Positions 26,041-35,224 of a DNA stretch of 64,000 bases are shown here, in pieces (within the stretch, counting starts at the first letter, position 1; each line of letters starts with the position of its first letter). The position numbers and the translations under genes are program-made. Origin of the DNA: Pseudescherichia sp031998825 (lineage in GTDB: Bacteria > Pseudomonadota > Gammaproteobacteria > Enterobacterales > Enterobacteriaceae); assembly GCF_031998825.1 (NCBI RefSeq), contig NZ_DAMACX010000016.1, forward strand, positions 17,329 to 81,328, read 5' to 3'. Under the pieces are notes generated by a model that was not told the DNA's origin, searched no databases, and saw only the letters and a program-made list of their open reading frames with translations.

Positions 26041-27031
26041 TTAGCTCAGCGTGACAACGATCTTGCCAATCTGCGCATTAGATTCCAGGAAGCGGGTCGC
26101 CTCCTGTATCTCATCAAATTTGAAGGTACGAGAGATCAGCGGCACAAGCTTGCCGCTCGCGAGTCCATCATTAATAAAGGCCTTTGCCTGCTCCAGCAGA
26201 GCATCGTTGCTGGTCACCTCGATATAGAGATAGCCCTTTAAGATCAGGCACTTAACCAACAGCGCGAACTGTGGGAAGGTGCCTTCGTCGGTGCTCAGCG
26301 CCATACTCCAGTAGAATCCCGCCAAACGCCATGCACTCTGCAAGCTGGGCGATAGCAGGCCCGCCGATGGGATCAAAGACAACGCGAGCGCCCTTGCCGT
26401 CTGTAATCTGCTGCACACGCGCCGCCAGATCGCCCTGCTCCGTCGCGATAACGTGGTGCGCCCCGGCATCACGCAGCGCCTGCGCTTTAGCCTCAGTGCG
26501 AGTGGTGGCGATAACGGTAGCGCCAACGCTGCGGGCGATCTGGATGGCGGCAACGCCAACGCTGCTCGATGCCGCCGAGACGATAATAAAATCATCCGCA
26601 GTCAGCTTCGCCTGGGCTACCAGCGCGCCCCACGCCGTGACGTACTGCATCCATGATGCCGCCGCTTGCTCAAACGACAGGTTCGCTGGATGCTTCACTA
26701 CAAACTTAGCGGGGATATTGATGACTTCACCATAGGTCGGCCAGCGTGCCATATCCAGGGTAGGGATCACGCTCACTGCATCGTTTTCTGCAAAGCCGGT
26801 CACCTCTGCGCCCAGCGCCTTCACTACCCCCGCCGCTTCATAGCCCAGCGGCGAGGGGAAGACGGCCTCCTGCAGATAGCGACCGGTACGGAACATCACC
26901 TCGGCCCGGTTAAGCCCGATAGCGTGAACGGAAATTTGAACTTCATCAGCGGCAGGCGCAGGTACGTCTACGTTTTCGATACGCAGTACGTCAGCACCAC
27001 CATACTCATGAAAGCGAACAACACGGGTCAT
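26041..27031 (-). pseudogene. Zinc-independent MDR oxidoreductase (quinone-oxidoreductase type), frameshifted
   Basis: The ATG at 27031 (AAGGAG upstream) opens an MDR-family protein: GGADVLRIENVDVPAPAADEV, GYEAAGVVKALG, the cofactor motif AASSSVGVAAIQIA. The frame runs on through FGGILLEYGA, then becomes AEHRRRH and stops. The expected continuation, LSTDEGTFPQFALLVKCLILKGY through FDEIQEATRFLESNAQIGKIVV, is intact in another frame and ends at 26041. One frameshift (loss of two bases or gain of one) therefore lies near 26295-26303. The full product would be about 329 residues. The protein would lose its C-terminal catalytic part. A sequencing error is possible. Confidence 0.85.
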
Positions 27032-27156
27032 AATGCACTCCTTAAAAATTGGCCCAGGAACAACCAGGCAGTGACTACATTGTTTGCCCGGATGCCGTGG
27101 AGCGCAATACGACACTTTTTTACACATACTATACAAAAGGGTAGTGTGGGAGGGGT

Positions 27157-27945
27157 TTATAGCAGGCTTATAACATCGCCGGTATTGATCTCTTCTGCAC
27201 CGGGTAACCACTGCTTTCCCCATTTTCCAGTACAGTGACAAGTAAGGATCCGCTCAGGGTTAACGGCTTTTATATAATTCCGTAGGGATATCAAACTCCA
27301 CGGCATAGCGCGTCGAAGATGCATCCCGCCTACGACTGCATAGATAGTGCTTACTCCAGTAAGCTGTTTACAGTGTTCGATAATATTTCTCAGGCCTTTA
27401 TGGCCGCAGCCGGTAAATATCACTAACCCTTTTTCACACTTATATATCAGAGCACCTTCATCATTAAGTGTATCAGGCTCTACTTTCGCCCTTTTTACAT
27501 AGCCGTAAGATTTCACTGATGCAATTTCACCTGACCAGATAAACCTGTCACTTATCTCGTAAGGCTTTTTTGTGAAATAGAAATTATGTTTAACCGAAGG
27601 TAGCTGGGTCGATATCTTCTTGATTGCTATAAAACGATTTAATATTCTCACACCAGCATATTTATGGTCATACACGCCCGGATGACACAGCACCTTAGGG
27701 AGCGTTTGAAGATGCCTCAGCCCACCGCAGTGATCGTAGTGGCCATGAGAGAGTACAACCCAGTCAATATGCTCAAGCGGCACGCCCATCTTTTCAGCGT
27801 TGCTTATAAACGAGGCATCTGGCCCGGTATCGAATAATAACCTCGTTATGCCATCCTCAATTAACAGGCTTAGCCCAGGCCGACAGATTAGAGTCGCAGC
27901 ATTTCTTGTAATGTGGTTTTCAAGTAAAACTGTAACTCTCAGCAT
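27157..27945 (-). CDS. MBL-fold metallo-hydrolase
   Basis: A 262-residue metallo-beta-lactamase-fold protein. The zinc motif HxHxDH is SHGHYDHCGG (about residue 66). Further ligands are likely in TGCGHKG and in ILTCHCTGK near the end. It resembles the family annotated as 7,8-dihydropterin-6-yl-methyl-beta-D-ribofuranosylaminobenzene-phosphate-synthase-like. The ATG at 27945 is preferred over a TTG at 27954, whose ribosome site would be too close. The gene is AT-richer than the core, suggesting acquisition. The substrate is unknown. Confidence 0.85.
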   Translation of the reverse strand: MLRVTVLLENHITRNAATLICRPGLSLLIEDGITRLLFDTGPDASFISNAEKMGVPLEHIDWVVLSHGHYDHCGGLRHLQTLPKVLCHPGVYDHKYAGVRILNRFIAIKKISTQLPSVKHNFYFTKKPYEISDRFIWSGEIASVKSYGYVKRAKVEPDTLNDEGALIYKCEKGLVIFTGCGHKGLRNIIEHCKQLTGVSTIYAVVGGMHLRRAMPWSLISLRNYIKAVNPERILTCHCTGKWGKQWLPGAEEINTGDVISLL

Positions 27946-28286
27946 TACAGACAATCTCCGTGTTTTTAAAAGCGCTAAAAAATTCTTATTGCGATTGGGT
28001 TAGATTCGTTAAACAATCATAAACAGACTAGTTTATCATCGTCATTAACGATTTACTGTGAACACGATCCATAAATAGGGTGGTAATAAAATCATCCTCT
28101 ACTGTTTTTTATATTGCGTGAATAATCCGCGTCTCCATAGGCCCTGCAATAATTTGTTTTTTTTGATCGTTTTCGTGTGATTTTAAGGCACATAATTTAA
28201 CCACAAAAAATATTATCCCATTACCAGACGGTACTAATTTAATGTGTATCACCACCTTTCAATAAAAACTGATAACGAGGTAAATC
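27946..28286. promoter_or_regulatory. AT-rich divergent intergenic region
   Basis: 340 bp between the MBL-fold gene and the beta-helix gene, strongly AT-rich. It should contain both promoters. GATAACGAGG before 28287 is the ribosome site of the beta-helix gene. No clear operator seen. Confidence 0.45.
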
Positions 28287-29498
28287 ATGGCCCAAACAAA
28301 AAACAAAATCATATACCTGAAAGCGGATTTTGGTGCTAAAGGGAATAGTGCTGATAATGATACTGAGAGCTTCAAAAAGTTCCTGAATGCGCTAAATACA
28401 GATGGTGGCGTTGGCATTATCGAGCCTGGTATTTATTTGATAGATAATATTTATCTAAAAAACTCCAAGTGCCCTTTTAAAATAATCGGCAGCGGCGTTA
28501 GTTCAACCATATTCCATAGCAATACACCTAACACTTTTTTGCGATTCCAGAATTGCCATGGAATCCAAATTAGTAATTTAGCTGTTAACTGTGAATTTAT
28601 GTTTTTCCCTCCTGCTAGTGGAAAGCGTAAACACGGCATGGTTTTTGAGTCATGCACAAACATTCTCGTAGAAAACTGCCATGTAGAAGATTTCTTAGGC
28701 ACTGGTTTTATGGCGTTAAAATCCAAGGACGGTGAGCCGTGTACTAATATTACATTTAAAAGATGCTCTGCTCGGGCAACATTCGCATTCAACGCATGGA
28801 AAATAGCATCAGATTCAGATAAGAAAGCCAACCTATGTAATGGTATACTCCTTTCTGACTGCGACTATAGTGAAATAAGCGACTGTGTAGCGGAAGATAT
28901 TACACTTTTTGGTGTTGAACTTAAGAACGACTCTAAATGGAACAAAGTGATAAACAACCGGGCCCTCAACTGCTTCTATGGCTTTGGCATGGGACAGGAA
29001 ACGAAGGGTGACATTGGCTGCGAGCATAATCTTGTGACAGGTTTCCAGGCAGAGAAATGCTATATGGGTGGCATTCTCGGCAAGGCAAAATACAATGTCA
29101 TTTCTGATTTTATAGTAGATTTTAAAGATCAGGATGTTAAGACAGTAAATAATGCCTTTAGATTCCAGCTAAGTTCGCGTTTTAACTCTTTAAATAATTT
29201 ACTGGTCAGCGCACTTCCTAAATCAAAAGTTGCTGTTCGCTATGAAAGCAGAGCAAATAATAATTTTTGCGCCCTCTCCTTTTGTGAAAAAAACACTACT
29301 AACAATAATATCATTATAGCCGACTACAGTAATACGACTGCGCCAAAAGATATGCCAGCAGGCGACACCAGTAATAACTATACCTTACTTTACCTTTCTG
29401 ATGCAGCTAAGGAAAAATTGAAGATATCTGGTAATGCTGCGACAAAAAACAAAACTAAATATGCCTGGGACAATAGTGACATTCCTGTAAGTGATTAA
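28287..29498 (+). CDS. Right-handed parallel beta-helix protein (pectate-lyase/tailspike-like)
   Basis: A 403-residue protein. The N-terminus (YLKADFGAKGNSADNDTESFKKFL) is the head seen in pectin-lyase-fold and phage tailspike proteins, followed by many short beta-helix coils rich in N and V/I (for example NCHGIQISNLAVN, TNILVENCHVED, CTNITFKRCS). There is no signal peptide, so it is either cytoplasmic, released by another route, or a phage-derived part. The base composition is AT-rich compared with the core, which points to horizontal transfer. The substrate and role are unknown. Confidence 0.75.
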   Translation: MAQTKNKIIYLKADFGAKGNSADNDTESFKKFLNALNTDGGVGIIEPGIYLIDNIYLKNSKCPFKIIGSGVSSTIFHSNTPNTFLRFQNCHGIQISNLAVNCEFMFFPPASGKRKHGMVFESCTNILVENCHVEDFLGTGFMALKSKDGEPCTNITFKRCSARATFAFNAWKIASDSDKKANLCNGILLSDCDYSEISDCVAEDITLFGVELKNDSKWNKVINNRALNCFYGFGMGQETKGDIGCEHNLVTGFQAEKCYMGGILGKAKYNVISDFIVDFKDQDVKTVNNAFRFQLSSRFNSLNNLLVSALPKSKVAVRYESRANNNFCALSFCEKNTTNNNIIIADYSNTTAPKDMPAGDTSNNYTLLYLSDAAKEKLKISGNAATKNKTKYAWDNSDIPVSD

Positions 29499-29665
29499 GC
29501 AGTTTTATATGAATTTATAAAATCACATTGAGGTTAAAGTGCGTACCTTGACCTCCACTTTATAGATTTAATGTATATAATTTAAGCTTCGCTTGCCCGG
29601 CCTACTGGACATATAAGTCTGTAGATCCGTGCAAGCGAAGTGCCACCCGGTATTATCTCTTGCGT
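29499..29665. repeat. Gap with a 10-bp perfect inverted repeat
   Basis: CTTCGCTTGC (29587-29596) is the reverse complement of GCAAGCGAAG (29631-29640), with a 34-base loop containing REP-like pieces. It lies between the convergent beta-helix gene and the PLD remnant and may be a decayed REP pair or terminator. Confidence 0.5.
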
Positions 29666-30535
29666 TCAGGAGAGCAAAAGTGCTTTAACCTGGCGCTTAT
29701 CCAGGCTGCTTTGGATCGCCTGTATCTCTCGCTTCAGATTACCGCCGTCGTAGACCATCGAGGTATCATATTTTTCATACCTTGCCTCGCGTGTCGCACT
29801 AAACCAGTTGAACGATCCGACGCACAGCAGGCCATCGTCACCGATAACAAGCTTACTGTGCACGCGGTCCACCAGCCGGGTAGCGATGCCAACGGCGTTT
29901 AACTGCTCTAACGCCGCCGTCAGGTTCTGCTTCTTCTCATGGCGTTTCGCATAGTCCTTGTCATAAGTGTTGTAGCTCTTATCCGTGACGACGGTGACGT
30001 CTATGCCCCGTTCGCGGGCCTCGAGCATCGACGCTAAAAAGCCCGTCTCCTCCAGCTTCTGCCAGGTTAGCGGAAGATTTTGCCGATAGAGAACGACCCT
30101 TTGGGCAGCGGCTCAAGCAGGTCGCGGGGAATGGAGGTTGCAGGGGTGGGGAATAAAAACCCTTCGCGGTTCACGACCGCCGAGGTCACGAGCGGTGTGA
30201 TCACCTCCGGCGCGCCCGCGGTGCGTTCCTTGCCATGCTTTAGATATATCCGTAATGGCTCAACGTTTGCTGTCCACTTAAAGATAATCATGCTGGTTGG
30301 CGCATACCCATCGCCGAGCTGTGCTTTAAAGTAGTAATCGCCGGATATACGGGGGGCTTTCTCAATGTCTTTGCCCGGCAGCGTATGGTAACTGAAGAAG
30401 TCGTTCTCTGTGTAAGTCGTCGTCACCGATACCTGACGCAACCAACCAGACGAACAGCCACCTCAGGATGAGTACGGTGAGGATGGTGAGGATGGCTGCG
30501 CTAACCCACCTTACTATTTTCAGTATATAATCCTG
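29666..30535 (-). pseudogene. Broken phospholipase-D-like membrane protein gene
   Basis: Reading leftwards, three frames carry pieces of what looks like one gene. About 30535-30470 encodes a transmembrane helix (ILTILTVLILRWLFVWLV). 30441-30067 encodes a soluble stretch (YTENDFFSYHTLPGKDIEKAP to GSFSIGKIFR, stop). About 30112-29666 encodes a PLD domain with one HKD motif, VHSKLVIGDDGLLCVGSFNW, and RVVLYRQNLPLTWQKL at its start. At least two frame changes and a stop separate them, so no full product can be made. The PLD frame opens again only after a TGA at 30113-30115. Original function unknown; an HKD nuclease or lipase is likely. Confidence 0.7.
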
Positions 30536-30914
30536 ACTCTGGTTTTTTCATAGTGATCATACACGTTATGTTTTACTAAGAAAGTTAACGTGAATTAGTA
30601 ATAACTCCTGTAATAATCGAGCAAACATCCTTGTATATAAATAAAATTCATTACAATTCGGTTATTGCTATAGCTTCATATACATTTCATAGTTTATTCA
30701 GATTTTAAAGAAGCAACGTTAAGGAGTTGCATAAAGCTCAATATTCAGTTTTTGCATGGCCAACGACTGGATCCACTACAGGTAGTGTCCGGTATAGTTC
30801 CTCCTAAACTAGAGTGGACTTTATTAATGGATTCATTAATGCGCGTTAACCGTATAGGTATATTTAAACCGTGCAGGCTCTGCAATCGACGATGGCGGCG
30901 CTACAAGGAATAGT
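30536..30914. other. AT-rich intergenic region
   Basis: About 380 bp of AT-rich sequence between the PLD remnant and the Nlp-like ORF. A 25-codon frame starting at 30839 has no support. It probably contains the promoter of the Nlp-like/Crp-like pair. I see nothing else in it. Confidence 0.35.
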
Positions 30915-31160
30915 ATGTTTCGTGATTACCAAGCAAAATCGCTGGAGGACGTTTACCTTGAAGACATTCCTCACATACGGCATCCTGGTATGGCAGCAGT
31001 TACGCTGGCAAATGCACTATCACGCCCCGGGTCCAAAGACAAATGGCTGATTATCCGCGCACTTAACCTTCACCCTGCGGAAATCTGGCCGAGTCGTTAT
31101 GAAGATAAAAGCGAACTACGGCAACCAAAAAATCCGCTCCCCGTCAGGTGCAAGCTATGA
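30915..31160 (+). CDS. Nlp/SfsB-like DNA-binding protein with altered N-terminus
   Basis: An 81-residue ORF. Its second half matches the Ner/Nlp/SfsB helix-turn-helix family: TLANALSRPGSKDKWLIIRALNLHPAEIWPSRYEDK. The first 25 residues (FRDYQAKSLEDVYLEDIPHIR) do not look like the usual DWHRADI-type start and first HTH helix, so this is either a divergent member or a decayed one. AAGGA precedes the ATG. The stop overlaps the next start (ATGA), so it is likely coupled to the Crp-like gene and may be a real regulator or a leader. Confidence 0.6.
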   Translation: MFRDYQAKSLEDVYLEDIPHIRHPGMAAVTLANALSRPGSKDKWLIIRALNLHPAEIWPSRYEDKSELRQPKNPLPVRCKL

Positions 31161-31900
31161 TTATTCCAGACGCCAACATCCATAACATCTCTACGCCGGT
31201 TCAGATTCAGCAAGTCGCCATACCACCGCCTGTAGAAATGCCGTTTCTCAAAGCACCCACTCGCAACCACTCCGCCTTCCACCACACTCACTTTTCCCGC
31301 CACGCCCTGCTACGTCCTATCGTTCGTGAAGCAGGAAGCAAAATCTATCTACAAGAAGAATCCATCTGTGGTTTTTGGTATCTTAACCATGGCGTCGTCG
31401 GTTTACACCACACGCTGGAAAACGGCAAAGAGATGCTGGTCCGCGCCTGCCAACAAGGGGACTGGTTTGGCTATCTGGGGTTGTTTGGCTCGGAGTTCTA
31501 CCACTGTCAGGCCTGCGTTTTGCAGACAGCATCGCTGTGCCACATCATTCCTCACTCCAACAGCGATTTCCTGCATCATCACCCGCAGTTTGCCCAATTT
31601 CTGTTAAATCAGGTGGTGGCAAGTCTGTCTGACTCAGAGCATCGCATGACCTGGATAGCTCGTTATCGCACCCGTCACCGGGTACTGAGCAGCCTCTGGT
31701 ATCTGACGCAGTATTTTCCTGGGTATGACTGGACGTGGCGTGAAGTGGCAGAGTTTGCCGGATGTGAGACAGAGACGGCGTTACGGTTCAGTAAGGAATT
31801 AAGACAAGCTGGAATATTGGATGACTCACAGCGTCGCCTGCATGTTCGTTATCCAGAGCAACTGGCTGTATTGATGAAAGGTAAAGTAGCCAGTGGATAA
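31157..31900 (+). CDS. Crp/Fnr-family transcriptional regulator
   Basis: A 247-residue protein. The cyclic-nucleotide-binding-like barrel spans about residues 50-160 (IYLQEESICGFWYLNHGVVGLHH, GDWFGYLGLF). A dimer helix (about 160-185) leads to the C-terminal winged helix with WREVAEFAGCETETALRFSKELRQAGIL. It lacks the Cys cluster of Fnr and the exact cAMP-contact residues of CRP cannot be confirmed. The start is the ATG at 31157 (CAGGTG upstream) overlapping the Nlp-like stop. It is convergent to the sulfatase cluster and is the best candidate for its regulator. Confidence 0.82.
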   Translation: MIIPDANIHNISTPVQIQQVAIPPPVEMPFLKAPTRNHSAFHHTHFSRHALLRPIVREAGSKIYLQEESICGFWYLNHGVVGLHHTLENGKEMLVRACQQGDWFGYLGLFGSEFYHCQACVLQTASLCHIIPHSNSDFLHHHPQFAQFLLNQVVASLSDSEHRMTWIARYRTRHRVLSSLWYLTQYFPGYDWTWREVAEFAGCETETALRFSKELRQAGILDDSQRRLHVRYPEQLAVLMKGKVASG

Positions 31901-31951
31901 AGCTAATCACTACGCTGGCTATTTATTACAAACCGAACAATATTGTACTCT

Positions 31952-33118
31952 TCATTGAATCAGATCATTACGACACAATTCGTCCGCCACCGTCATCACC
32001 CCAGCCGGAGACTGCTGCAAACGAATTTGCCGCGCCATATAGGCCATATACGGATCCATATGACTGAACATCATGCGATACCCGGCACAAAGATGATTTA
32101 ACCGATCGTTTACCCGGTGCTTCGGACAACCACCCTGGCAGGCAAAGCGCCACGGGCAGCGGTGGCAATCATCCGGTAGCTGCGCTTTCCGCTGGCCGAA
32201 CCGCCGTTGTGCTTTACTCACAACCAGCCTTTCCAGCGGCTGCTGTAGCAGATTGCCCAGCCGGTGTTCCGCATCAACATAGTGATCGCAGCTGTAGACA
32301 TCGCCGTTCTGCTCAACCACCAGCCCGCGCCCACAGGTAGGCTGCATCACGCACAGCGCCGGGCGTTCACCCAGCCACGCCGCCAGCGTGTTATCAAAAA
32401 GCTGAACGAATACCCGCCCGACATCATGGCGTACCCACTCATCGAAGATGGCGATCATAAATCGCCCGTAATCTTCCCCCGTCACTGACCAGGGCAACAG
32501 CCCGCGTTGGTCGTCATACTCCACCACCGGAATAAACTGAAGAAATTCAGCTCCCACCTCACGCGTCAGGAAGCGATAAATGTCCAGTGGAGCCTGTGCC
32601 GTCACGTTGTTCACCACCGTCAGGATATTGACGTCCACACGATGACGCTTCAGACAAGCCAGCGCCGCCATCACCTGATCAAACACAGGCTTACCGCTGC
32701 CCGTTTTGCGGTAATGATTATGCAGATGTGCCGGGCCATCCAGCGATATGCCTACCAGAAACCGATGCTGAGCCAGAAATGCCGCCCATTCATCGTTAAT
32801 CAGTACGCCATTGGTCTGAAGGCTGTTGGTAATACGCTTATCCCCGGCATAGCGCTGCTGGAACGCCACGGCCCGGCGATAAAAATCAAGCCCGGCCAGC
32901 GTGGGCTCGCCGCCCTGCCAGGTAAAATTCACCTCCATGCCGGGCGATGCCGCGATGTACTGGCGAATATACGTCTCCAGCACCTTATCGGACATATGCC
33001 GCTGTCCGCAGGTATCACGCAACACACCCTGCCCTTTTGCCAGGTAAAAGCAGTAATCGCAGGCCAGATTGCAGCGCCAGCCTGCAGGCTTCGCCATCAG
33101 ATGAAAAGCGTGTTTCAT
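31952..33118 (-). CDS. Anaerobic sulfatase-maturating enzyme (radical SAM)
   Basis: A 388-residue radical-SAM protein. The AdoMet cluster motif CxxxCxxC is CNLACDYCFYL near the N-terminus. The C-terminal SPASM-type region has Cys clusters CGRGLVVEQNGDVYSCDHYV and CHRCPWRFACQGGCPKHR, which bind two extra Fe4S4 clusters. The enzyme oxidises the active-site Cys (or Ser) of sulfatases to formylglycine. The ATG at 33118 overlaps the TauE stop by 4 bp (ATGA); the longer frame to 33184 lies inside that gene. It is last in the MFS-sulfatase-TauE-maturase operon, which supplies its client. Confidence 0.93.
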   Translation of the reverse strand: MKHAFHLMAKPAGWRCNLACDYCFYLAKGQGVLRDTCGQRHMSDKVLETYIRQYIAASPGMEVNFTWQGGEPTLAGLDFYRRAVAFQQRYAGDKRITNSLQTNGVLINDEWAAFLAQHRFLVGISLDGPAHLHNHYRKTGSGKPVFDQVMAALACLKRHRVDVNILTVVNNVTAQAPLDIYRFLTREVGAEFLQFIPVVEYDDQRGLLPWSVTGEDYGRFMIAIFDEWVRHDVGRVFVQLFDNTLAAWLGERPALCVMQPTCGRGLVVEQNGDVYSCDHYVDAEHRLGNLLQQPLERLVVSKAQRRFGQRKAQLPDDCHRCPWRFACQGGCPKHRVNDRLNHLCAGYRMMFSHMDPYMAYMARQIRLQQSPAGVMTVADELCRNDLIQ

Positions 33119-33915
33119 AGCGTCACCAGAATCAACGTGGCTATCATCAGCAATACTCCGGAGAAAATGCGCTGTAACCAGCATTCCGGCAAAAGAGTGC
33201 GAAGTCTCATGCTGACAGGTTGAAACGCCACCGTGCAGAGAAAGATCACGGCCACAATAGCCATATTGACGTAACCAAACTGCATCGACAGTGGCAATCC
33301 GCCGGTATCAGGCGCAGTGTGATACAGATAGCTGATGACCGTTCCGGCGCTGCCAAACAGCATCAGCCAGTTGCAATACACGGCGATATGCTGGCGTGGG
33401 AGCCCGGAGAGTTGTGATATCAGCGGCGCGAGTACGGAACCGCCGCCCAGCCCGGTTAACCCAGCCACAGCACCGCCAGCGGTACACAACAACATCCCGG
33501 TACTGCGCGTCCGGTTATCCGGCTGTACGTTTTCCTTGGTTGTCTGACGTGAATATCCACAGCGCAAGGCCAGCCCCACCAGGACCAGCGCAAACAACAT
33601 CAGCAGCACCCTATCCGACAGCAAAAAGCTGGCGTACACACCTACCTGCATTCCCGCCGCCATCCCCAGAGACCAGAGTATCAGCAGCCTCGTATTCAAC
33701 CGTATCCCCTGTCGCCAGAAGGCGCAGACGTTAATCAACGCACTCAGCATCACCACCGTCAGGGACGTCGCGGCCAGCACTTGCACAGCACATTGCGGAA
33801 ACAACAAATGCAGTACCGGCACGAGCAGGATACTGCCCCCGACGCCAAACAGCGCCGAGAGCAGACTGGTTGCCAGACCACAGCCGCAGAGTGCGACAAT
33901 CATCCATGCAGTCAT
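33115..33915 (-). CDS. TauE/SafE-family sulfite/organosulfur exporter
   Basis: A 266-residue protein with seven to eight hydrophobic segments and the family repeats GVGGSILLVPVLHLLFP (N-terminal half) and TGLGGGSVLAPLISQLSG (C-terminal half). It is flanked by the sulfatase (gap of 3 bp) and its maturase (4-bp overlap). Desulfation in the cytoplasm would release sulfate, and TauE/SafE proteins move sulfite or sulfur-containing anions across the inner membrane. Export of the released sulfate or sulfite is the likely job. Confidence 0.88.
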   Translation of the reverse strand: MTAWMIVALCGCGLATSLLSALFGVGGSILLVPVLHLLFPQCAVQVLAATSLTVVMLSALINVCAFWRQGIRLNTRLLILWSLGMAAGMQVGVYASFLLSDRVLLMLFALVLVGLALRCGYSRQTTKENVQPDNRTRSTGMLLCTAGGAVAGLTGLGGGSVLAPLISQLSGLPRQHIAVYCNWLMLFGSAGTVISYLYHTAPDTGGLPLSMQFGYVNMAIVAVIFLCTVAFQPVSMRLRTLLPECWLQRIFSGVLLMIATLILVTL

Positions 33916-33918
33916 CGC

Positions 33919-35211
33919 TTACTCCACCGCAACGATGGCAGGCAGGTCTTCACCAATTGCCGTCATTTTGCGGCCAATGTCCTGACGTAATTTCTCGCGG
34001 ATCCGCGCATGTTCCGGGCTGGCAATCAGGTTCTGGCGCTCCCATGGGTCATTCAGAAGATCGTAAAGCTGGCTCTCTACATAGATCTCTGCGGCTGCCT
34101 CATTCCACGGATCGCTGCTGGGCGCGACAATTTCATATTTCCAGCGCGGTGTACGTAGCGCCCGCCCAACCTCCGACTCACTAATTTGGATCAGCACCTC
34201 CTCGTCCCAGTGCTCAGCATCCAGTGCGGTTTGCAAATCACGCCCCACCATGGCATCCGGCACTGTAATACCTGCGGCGCTCAACATCGTGACCGGGATA
34301 TCCAGCAGCGTCACCAGATGATCAACCGTCCTGCCGCCGCTGAACGGCCCGCCCCGCGCCACGCAGGGAATACGAATGCTGGACTCATGGCACGAGCGTT
34401 TGTATTCATCATTGCGGGTGCGGAAATGGCAGCCGTGATCGCTGAAGAACAGGATAATGGTGTTGTCGTATTCGCCGCTGGCCTTCAGGTAATCCACAAT
34501 ACGCCCGAGGTTTTCATCAAGATTCTGGCACATGCCGTAATAATCAGGGAGGTTCTGCGGCCAGTCGCCGGGGCGGTTAATCAGATCTGGCGGCACCGCT
34601 GCGGTCTGGAAGCGTTCGGCGTAGCCATCCGGGGCGACAAAACGCGCCATATCATTTTGGAAGTGCGGCTCCAGGTAAGAGAGAAACAGCAGGAAGGGGT
34701 TATCTCGCTGGCGATTTTTCAGGTAATCGAGCGCGAACGTGGTCTGGTCATCCACCCGGTAGCCATCGAAATGCACAGGCTGGTTATCTTTGTCAAAAAA
34801 GTGACCGCCATAAGGGTGTGATGTATGTTCCAGTGCATCTGCCGCCAGCCAGTATTGCCAGCCGCCGCGCAATTCTTCTGGAACTGGCTTTTCATCCAGA
34901 TCAGCCAGGTGCCATTTTCCGATGTAGGCAGTGTCGTATCCCGCCTGATTGAACAGCTTTGCCAGCGTCATCTCATCCTGCCGCATGGCGATATTGTTGC
35001 GGTAACAGCCGTTCTGCGTTGGGTAACGCCCAGTTTGCAGGCAGGAACGTGCCGGGCCGCAGACTGGCTGGACGGTAAACGCATTTTCGAACTTTACGCC
35101 CTCGCGGGCAAGCTGGTCCAGCACCGGGGTGGTACTGACGGCAGGGTTGTAGCAGCCTACCGTGTCCCAGCGCTGTTGATCGGTGAAAAAGACCAGAATA
35201 TTCGGTTGCAT
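33919..35211 (-). CDS. Cys-type sulfatase (alkaline-phosphatase superfamily)
   Basis: A 430-residue sulfatase. The N-terminal metal motif is ILVFFTDQQRWD. The formylglycine signature C-x-A-x-R is present as CGPARSCLQTGRYP (about residues 50-63), so the Cys must be matured by the enzyme encoded two genes downstream. The second metal site is FFSDHGCHFRTR. There is no signal peptide, so the substrate must be imported first, which fits the symporter gene upstream. Desulfation of an oligosaccharide is likely. The exact sulfate ester is unknown. Confidence 0.93.
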   Translation of the reverse strand: MQPNILVFFTDQQRWDTVGCYNPAVSTTPVLDQLAREGVKFENAFTVQPVCGPARSCLQTGRYPTQNGCYRNNIAMRQDEMTLAKLFNQAGYDTAYIGKWHLADLDEKPVPEELRGGWQYWLAADALEHTSHPYGGHFFDKDNQPVHFDGYRVDDQTTFALDYLKNRQRDNPFLLFLSYLEPHFQNDMARFVAPDGYAERFQTAAVPPDLINRPGDWPQNLPDYYGMCQNLDENLGRIVDYLKASGEYDNTIILFFSDHGCHFRTRNDEYKRSCHESSIRIPCVARGGPFSGGRTVDHLVTLLDIPVTMLSAAGITVPDAMVGRDLQTALDAEHWDEEVLIQISESEVGRALRTPRWKYEIVAPSSDPWNEAAAEIYVESQLYDLLNDPWERQNLIASPEHARIREKLRQDIGRKMTAIGEDLPAIVAVE

Positions 35212-35224
35212 AAGGTTCTCTCCA

